From Streptomyces curacoi (GTDB lineage Bacteria; Actinomycetota; Actinomycetes; Streptomycetales; Streptomycetaceae): a stretch of 64,000 nucleotides of DNA. Location of the stretch: assembly GCF_001513975.1 (NCBI RefSeq), contig NZ_KQ947986.1, positions 536,713 through 600,712 on the forward strand. The letters run 5' to 3'. This document shows, piece by piece, positions 59,335-64,000 of this stretch (positions are counted from its first letter, which is position 1; each line of letters starts with the position of its first letter). Below the pieces are notes generated by a model that was not told the origin of the DNA, did not search any database, and saw only the letters and a program-made list of their open reading frames with translations. Position numbers and translations under genes: made by a program.

Positions 59335-61161
59335 TTGCGCGAGTTCACCAACCCTCCGTTGGCATTGGCGCCGCCGGTGGGCGGCCTGGCCGACGTCGTC
59401 TTCCAGCATGCCCAGGAGGACCCGCTGCATGTCGCCCTCGGCCGCAAGGACGACAGCGGCCAGTGGCGGGACGTGACCGCCGCCGAGTTCCGGGACGAGG
59501 TGCTCGCCCTGGCCAAGGGCTTGCTCGCCCGGGGCATCCGGTTCGGCGACCGGGTCGCGATCATGGCCCGTACCCGGTACGAGTGGACGCTCTTCGACTA
59601 CGCGCTGTGGTCCATCGGCGCCCAGGTCGTGCCGATCTACCCCACCTCCTCGGCCGAGCAGTGCTTCTGGACGCTGTACGACGCCGAGTGCTCGGCGGCG
59701 ATCGTGGAGCACGAGGACCACGCGATGACGATCGCCACGGTCATCGACCGGCTGCCCCGGCTGCACCAGCTGTGGCAGCTCGACGCGGGCGCGGTGCAGG
59801 AGCTGTACGACGCCGGCGCCCACCTCGACGACGAGGTGGTGCACCGCCACCGCCAGGCGGTCACCCCCGACTCCATCGCGACGATCATCTACACCTCGGG
59901 CACGACGGGGCGCCCCAAGGGCTGTGTCATCTCGCACGGCAACTTCATGTACGAGGCGGACACCGTCATCGAGCGCTGGGAGCCGGTGTTCCACTCCAAG
60001 AAGGGCGACGAGGCGGCGACCCTGCTGTTCCTGCCGCTCGCGCATGTCTTCGGGCGGATGGTGCAGGTCGCCGCGATCCGCGGCAAGGTCCGCTTCGGCC
60101 ACCAGCCGCAGATGAACGCGGCCGCCCTGCTGCCGGACCTGGCCGCGTTCAAGCCGACGTTCTTCCTCGCCGTGCCGTACATCTTCGAGAAGGTCTTCAA
60201 CGCCGCCCGCCGCAAGGCCGAGAAGGAGGGCCGGGCCGGCGCCTTCGAGAAGGCCGTCGAGGTAGCCGTGAAGTACGCGGACGCCATGGAGGCCAAGGCG
60301 TGGGGCATCGGCCCCGGCCCGTCGGCCGGTCTGCGGATGCAGCACCAGCTCTTCGACAAGCTCGTCTACGCCAAGATGCGGGCCGCGATGGGCGGCCGTA
60401 TCCGGCAGGCGATGACCGGCGGTTCGGCGATGGACCGGCGCCTGGGCCTGTTCTTCGCGGGCGCCGGCGTCCATGTCTACGAGGGGTACGGCCTCACCGA
60501 GTCCACGGCGGCGGCGACCGCCAACCCGCCCTATCGCACCCGCTACGGCACCGTCGGCCAGCCCATCCCGGGCATGACCGTGCACATCGCGGACGACGGC
60601 GAGATCTGGCTGCGCGGCGCCAACATCTTCCAGGGCTACCTCAACAACCAGAAGGCCACGGACGAGGCCCTGCACGACGGCTGGCTGGCCACCGGCGACC
60701 TGGGCGCGCTGGACGAGGACGGCTACCTCACCATCACCGGCCGCAAGAAGGAGATCCTCGTCACATCGGGCGGCAAGAGCGTCTCACCGGGCGTGCTGGA
60801 GGAACGTGTCCGCGACCATCCCCTGGTCGCCCAGTGCATCGTCGTCGGCAACGACCGCCCGTACATCGCGGCCCTGGTCACGCTCGACCAGGAGGCCGTC
60901 GAGCACTGGCTGATGATGCGCGACAAACCGCAGATGACACCGGCCCAGCTGGTGCGCGACCCGGATCTGGAGACCGAGGTGCGGCGCGCGGTCGTCGCCG
61001 CCAACACCCTGGTCTCCCAGGCCGAGTCGATCCGTACGTTCCGGATCCTCGCCCAGCCGTTCACCGAGGAGCACGGACTGCTCACGCCGTCGCTGAAGCT
61101 GAAGCGGAAGGCGATCGAGAACGCCTACGCCAACGAGGTCGAGGCGCTGTACCGGGCCTGA
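59335..61161 (+). CDS. Long-chain acyl-CoA synthetase (AMP-forming, FadD15-like)
   Basis: A 608-residue adenylate-forming enzyme. The P-loop YTSGTTGRPKG is at 186-196, GYGLTEST and GDLGALDEDGYLTITGRKKEI supply the A5, A7 and A8 motifs, and SPSLKLKRKAI carries the C-terminal catalytic lysine. It activates a fatty acid to its CoA ester via acyl-AMP. The start is TTG 59335: conserved sequence (REFTNPPLALAPPVGGLADV) begins there with GGAG upstream, while the frame up to 59134 lacks codon bias. The 247-base upstream gap holds a weak AAACT/AGTTT inverted repeat but no gene. Confidence 0.92.
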   Translation: MREFTNPPLALAPPVGGLADVVFQHAQEDPLHVALGRKDDSGQWRDVTAAEFRDEVLALAKGLLARGIRFGDRVAIMARTRYEWTLFDYALWSIGAQVVPIYPTSSAEQCFWTLYDAECSAAIVEHEDHAMTIATVIDRLPRLHQLWQLDAGAVQELYDAGAHLDDEVVHRHRQAVTPDSIATIIYTSGTTGRPKGCVISHGNFMYEADTVIERWEPVFHSKKGDEAATLLFLPLAHVFGRMVQVAAIRGKVRFGHQPQMNAAALLPDLAAFKPTFFLAVPYIFEKVFNAARRKAEKEGRAGAFEKAVEVAVKYADAMEAKAWGIGPGPSAGLRMQHQLFDKLVYAKMRAAMGGRIRQAMTGGSAMDRRLGLFFAGAGVHVYEGYGLTESTAAATANPPYRTRYGTVGQPIPGMTVHIADDGEIWLRGANIFQGYLNNQKATDEALHDGWLATGDLGALDEDGYLTITGRKKEILVTSGGKSVSPGVLEERVRDHPLVAQCIVVGNDRPYIAALVTLDQEAVEHWLMMRDKPQMTPAQLVRDPDLETEVRRAVVAANTLVSQAESIRTFRILAQPFTEEHGLLTPSLKLKRKAIENAYANEVEALYRA

Positions 61162-61285
61162 GGCCCGGCTTGCGCGGCCCCGGGCGGATCCGTTCCGGCG
61201 GATTCCGCGGTCAGGAATGCATCGCGGCTCGTGATCGTTGACGATGGGAGTACCACCTGACGGCAACCGTAAGGATCAACAGCTC

Positions 61286-62116
61286 GTGAGCAGCAAGGTC
61301 CCCCCGATCATCCTCAACAACGGCGTCGAGATGCCCCAACTCGGCTTCGGTGTCTGGCAGGTGCCTGACGCCGAGGCGCAGCAGGCGGTCGGCACGGCGC
61401 TGGAGGCCGGGTACCGCAGCATCGACACAGCGGCGTTCTACGGCAACGAAGAGGGCACCGGCAAGGCCATCGCCTCCTCCGGCATCCCTCGCGAGGACAT
61501 CTTCGTCACCACCAAGCTCTGGAACGACGACCACGGCTACGACGCCGCGCTGCGTGCCTTCGACGTGTCGCTGGGGAAGCTGGGTCTGGACTACGTCGAC
61601 CTGTACCTCATCCACTGGCCGCTGCCGGCCCTGGACAAGTACGTCGACACGTACAGGGCGCTGGAGAAGCTGCACGCCGACGGCCGTGTCCGCGCGATCG
61701 GCGTCTCCAACTTCCTTCCTGAGCACCTTCAGCGGCTGACCGGTGAGACGTCCGTCATTCCGGCGGTCAACCAGATCGAGCTGCACCCGCATCTGCAGCA
61801 GCACACCTCCCGCGAGTACCACGCCGAGCAGGGCATCGCCACCGAGGCCTGGTCGCCGCTCGGCCAGGGCAAGGGACTGCTGGAGGTCCCGGCGATCGTC
61901 GCCATCGCGCAGAAGCACGGCCGCACGCCGGCCCAGATCGTGCTGCGCTGGCACCTCCAGCTGGGCAACATCGTGATCCCGAAGTCCGTGACGCCGGCGC
62001 GGATCAAGGAGAACATCGACGTCTTCGACTTCAGCCTGGACGCCGAGGACCTGGCGGCGATCAGCGCGCTGAACGAGGACCGGCGGATCGGTCCGGACCC
62101 GGCGACGTTGTCCTGA
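61286..62116 (+). CDS. Aldo/keto reductase
   Basis: A 276-residue (beta/alpha)8 oxidoreductase with the full catalytic tetrad Asp47, Tyr52, Lys77 and His110 (SIDTAAFYGNEEG, TKLWN, LIHWP). The NADPH site is IPKSVTPARIKENI. GTG 61286 is preferred because AAGGAT lies upstream and the length then matches the family; ATG 61238 would add 16 unrelated residues. Similar to 2,5-diketo-gluconate reductase-type and general aldehyde reductases. It follows the acyl-CoA synthetase but after 124 bases, so it may be separately transcribed. Confidence 0.9.
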   Translation: MSSKVPPIILNNGVEMPQLGFGVWQVPDAEAQQAVGTALEAGYRSIDTAAFYGNEEGTGKAIASSGIPREDIFVTTKLWNDDHGYDAALRAFDVSLGKLGLDYVDLYLIHWPLPALDKYVDTYRALEKLHADGRVRAIGVSNFLPEHLQRLTGETSVIPAVNQIELHPHLQQHTSREYHAEQGIATEAWSPLGQGKGLLEVPAIVAIAQKHGRTPAQIVLRWHLQLGNIVIPKSVTPARIKENIDVFDFSLDAEDLAAISALNEDRRIGPDPATLS

Positions 62117-62136
62117 CGCCCGCTTCGGCACGGCCG

Positions 62137-62171
62137 TCCGCCCGCCGCTCGGCTGCCGAGCGGCGGGCGGA
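62137..62171. terminator. Strong bidirectional terminator
   Basis: TCCGCCCGCCGCTCGG and CCGAGCGGCGGGCGGA form a 16-bp perfect stem around a 3-base loop between the convergent ends of the aldo/keto reductase and the ABM-like gene. Confidence 0.8.
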
Positions 62172-62217
62172 GGCGTACGGAGGGCCGGCACACGGGCCGG
62201 CTTCCGTGCGAGGAGGC

Positions 62218-62829
62218 TCAGTCACCGTGCACGTCGGAGAAGACGACCTCGAACTCCTCCAGCCCGGTCACCGTCGCATGCGCCTTGGCCGTGCCCTCGT
62301 GCCGGATCGACGCCGCGCCCGCGCGGGACGCCTCGAAGGAGGCATGGTCGACGAAGACGACGCCGACGAGCCCGCGGCCCCGCTCCCGGTCGACCAGCAG
62401 GGACGCCCTGGCCAGCCCCGCGACGGTGTCGAGCCGGGGCAGCACCGTGGCCTGGAAGGTCTCGGTGAGCAGGTCCGTGTCCGCGGGGTCGAACTCCAGC
62501 CTGGTGAGCCGTAGTCCGCCGCCCTGCTGGGGCTGCCGCACCGGATGGAACACCACCACCTCGTAGTTGTCGACCGCCAGTGTCGCCGCGAACGGTTCCA
62601 GGAGCGCCGCCCGCCGCTCGCGCAGCACCTCGTCGCTGTTGCGCCGGGCCTCCTCGGACTCCCACCAGCTCGCCGCCAGCAGTTTGCCGACCGTCCGGTC
62701 CACGAACACCCCCGAGCCGCGGTATCCGGGCCGGTCCTCCAGCAGGTCCCGCCCCTGTGTGTTGAGTGCCCTGATGGCCGTGTCGATCTTCGTGGGATCG
62801 CCGGTCGCGTAGACGGCGCGTACGAACAT
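62218..62829 (-). CDS. Duplicated ABM-like (dimeric alpha/beta barrel) protein
   Basis: A 203-residue protein made of two ferredoxin-like halves. The first (1-100) reads MFVRAVYATGDPTKIDTAIR ... SGVFVDRTVGKLLAASWWES; the second (about 120-203) has LLTETFQATVLPRLDTVAGL, LVGVVFVDHASFEASRAGAA. ABM-like proteins act as monooxygenases, heme-degrading or sensing domains. No catalytic residue can be assigned. ATG 62829 has GGGAGGTG upstream; the frame to 62904 lacks support. It is alone between a terminator and a short-chain dehydrogenase gene on the same strand. Confidence 0.75.
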   Translation of the reverse strand: MFVRAVYATGDPTKIDTAIRALNTQGRDLLEDRPGYRGSGVFVDRTVGKLLAASWWESEEARRNSDEVLRERRAALLEPFAATLAVDNYEVVVFHPVRQPQQGGGLRLTRLEFDPADTDLLTETFQATVLPRLDTVAGLARASLLVDRERGRGLVGVVFVDHASFEASRAGAASIRHEGTAKAHATVTGLEEFEVVFSDVHGD

Positions 62830-63016
62830 GACACCTCCCACAAGCCGAGCAATATCCGAAATCTTCGGCACGTCCAGTGTTCTACCGGGGTCATGGCGCC
62901 GCAATCAGCACGCAAAGCCCGAGGTCACGCGCACTTTCTTGACGTGGCTGCGCACGGGGGTGCGGCGTGAGGTAAGGAAGCTTTCCTGACAGACATCGGC
63001 GCCCTTCGGCGCGGCT

Positions 63017-63733
63017 TCAGTTGGGCTGTCCGAGCGGTCGTACGACGACGGTGTTGACGTCCACGCCGGCGGGCTGCCGGACGGCCCACACGACCGAGTC
63101 GGCGATCTGGTCGGCGGTCAGCAGATGCCCCGGCGGCAGGCTGCCGTAACTGTCCCAGAACGGTGTCTCCACCCGGCCCGGCGCGATGTGGGTCACGCCG
63201 ATGCCCCAGTCGGTCACCTGCCGCCGGGTGTTCTCGGCGAGCCCGGTCACCGCCCACTTCGTCGCCCCGTAGAGGTTGCCCGGCCCGGGCACGAACCCGG
63301 CGACACTGCCGACCAGCACGATCCGGCCCCGGGTCTCCCTCAGGGCGTCGACGGAGGCGCGGATGAGGAGGGCCGGGCCGAGGACGTTGGTCAGCACCAT
63401 CTCGGTCCAGCCGGCCGGGTCGCCCTCGGCGACCGTGTCGTGGGTGGCGAAACCGGCGTTGGCGACCACGGTGTCCAGTCGGCCGTATGCCTTCAGTGTC
63501 GTGTCGACGGCCGCCTGTACGTCGCCGTACTCGGCCGCGTTCCCGGCGATCGTCAACAGAGCGTCCGGATCGCCCAGTTCCGCGGCGAAACCGCGCAGCC
63601 GCGCCTCGCTCCGGCCGGTGACGGTGACCCGGTACCCGGCGGCCAGCAGCTGCCGCGCGACCGCGGCGCCGATGCCGCTGCCACCTCCGGTGATGAGTGC
63701 GACCGGAGAAGCGGTCGTGGTCGAGCCGGTCAT
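63017..63733 (-). CDS. Short-chain dehydrogenase/reductase
   Basis: A 238-residue classical SDR. The cofactor loop is TGGGSGIG (about 14-21), the NAG motif appears in VVANAGF, and the catalytic Ser-Tyr-Lys triad is in LVGSVAGF and LYGATKWA. ATG 63733 has GGGGGAT upstream; the frame to 63952 is unsupported. Transcribed toward the ABM-like gene with a 187-base gap. The substrate is unknown. Confidence 0.93.
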   Translation of the reverse strand: MTGSTTTASPVALITGGGSGIGAAVARQLLAAGYRVTVTGRSEARLRGFAAELGDPDALLTIAGNAAEYGDVQAAVDTTLKAYGRLDTVVANAGFATHDTVAEGDPAGWTEMVLTNVLGPALLIRASVDALRETRGRIVLVGSVAGFVPGPGNLYGATKWAVTGLAENTRRQVTDWGIGVTHIAPGRVETPFWDSYGSLPPGHLLTADQIADSVVWAVRQPAGVDVNTVVVRPLGQPN

Positions 63734-63839
63734 GGTGATCCCCCTGTGTCTCGTTCGGACGAGGGGGAGTCCATCACTTGGAGAGCTCTCGAAGTCAAGC
63801 CCCGATCGGCGCGGCCGGGTCACCGTGTACGCGCGGCCG

Positions 63840-64000
63840 CTACTTCGTCCGGACCGCCGTGTACACCGTCTGCACCGCCAGGACGAAGACGTCCGGCCGG
63901 TGGTGCACGCTCGCCTTGTCGTCCGGGTCGAGGAGGCGGTCGAGGGCCGCACGGTCGTCGGCGTCGAGGTGGTCGCCGACGCCCTCGCGGATGCGGGTCA
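63840..64000 (-). CDS. C-terminal end of a probable SAM-dependent methyltransferase (cut by the window edge)
   Basis: The minus strand gives the last 53 residues before a TAG at 63842-63840: TRIREGVGDHLDADDRAALD, then a Pro/Asp-rich turn and VHHRPDVFVLAVQTVYTAVR. This resembles the tail of class I SAM methyltransferases of Streptomyces, where a helical cap is followed by a final beta strand. The catalytic part lies outside the window, so the call is tentative. Confidence 0.5.
   Translation of the reverse strand, partial: TRIREGVGDHLDADDRAALDRLLDPDDKASVHHRPDVFVLAVQTVYTAVRTK

Noticed and set aside
59134..59337. The 67-codon upstream extension of the acyl-CoA synthetase
   Set aside because: The stretch lacks codon bias and family similarity; the conserved start REFTNPPLALAPP begins at the TTG at 59335.
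1..64000. A classic antibiotic biosynthetic cluster (PKS or NRPS)
   Set aside because: No ketosynthase-module, adenylation-condensation or terpene cyclase genes are present; the lone FabH-like gene and UbiA gene do not make such a cluster.

Overview
The window is chromosomal DNA of a Streptomyces or close relative. The evidence is very high GC, codons almost always ending in G or C, many GTG starts, Tat and lipoprotein signals, tightly overlapping genes, and families typical of the genus (ROK repressors, Ebo cluster, SCO-type FabH, OFA transporters). No phage, integrase, transposase or CRISPR array is visible. From memory, unchecked, the gene order resembles the right part of the S. coelicolor chromosome.

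Left edge (1-5800): a minus-strand operon (GNAT, solute-binding lipoprotein, fused oligopeptide-type permease, MFS protein cut by the edge) faces a plus-strand pair (CooC/MinD-like ATPase plus a 130-residue unknown). The plus-strand promoter carries a Zur-like palindrome. The transport set resembles the import/export half of an opine-metallophore (cnt-type) locus. Next come an EF-G paralogue (5857-7908), a tRNA-Leu(GAG) with its terminator, and an aldehyde dehydrogenase.

Oxalate region 1 (10407-20606): a second sucCD copy is divergent from a TPP-dependent oxalyl-CoA-decarboxylase-like gene, frc (formyl-CoA:oxalate CoA-transferase), an NDP-forming acyl-CoA synthetase and two OxlT-like MFS proteins. 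Region 2 (41438-51581) holds a FadR-type GntR regulator, a FabH-like enzyme, an OFA transporter with its 44-residue small partner, a ketopantoate-reductase-like gene and an NAD-type formate dehydrogenase with fdhD. Related operator-like motifs occur at three promoters in these regions, so they probably form one regulon that takes oxalate through formyl-CoA and formate to CO2. The formate dehydrogenase alpha chain is split: the Mo-binding part is the first gene and its Fe-S N-terminus is the third.

Between them are two minus-strand operons. One (20669-29700) is an Ebo-type cluster (EboF, EboE, EboB, EboA, an extra TIM barrel, UbiA prenyltransferase) headed by an inositol-phosphate-synthase-like gene. 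The other (29816-41148) is a sugar operon: ROK repressor, ribose-type ABC importer, Gfo/Idh/MocA dehydrogenase, sugar isomerase/epimerase, PQQ-type sugar dehydrogenase with PKD and CBM domains, and a ThuA-DUF1080 lipoprotein. Its content suggests a 3-keto-glycoside pathway.

Right part (51582-64000): a large palindrome; a MarR regulator divergent from a quinone-reductase-like gene with repeated operators; a secreted sialidase and a propeller-like protein; an SLC10-type transporter divergent from a LysR regulator; a broken MFS remnant; a long-chain acyl-CoA synthetase; an aldo/keto reductase; an ABM-like protein; an SDR; and the end of a probable methyltransferase.
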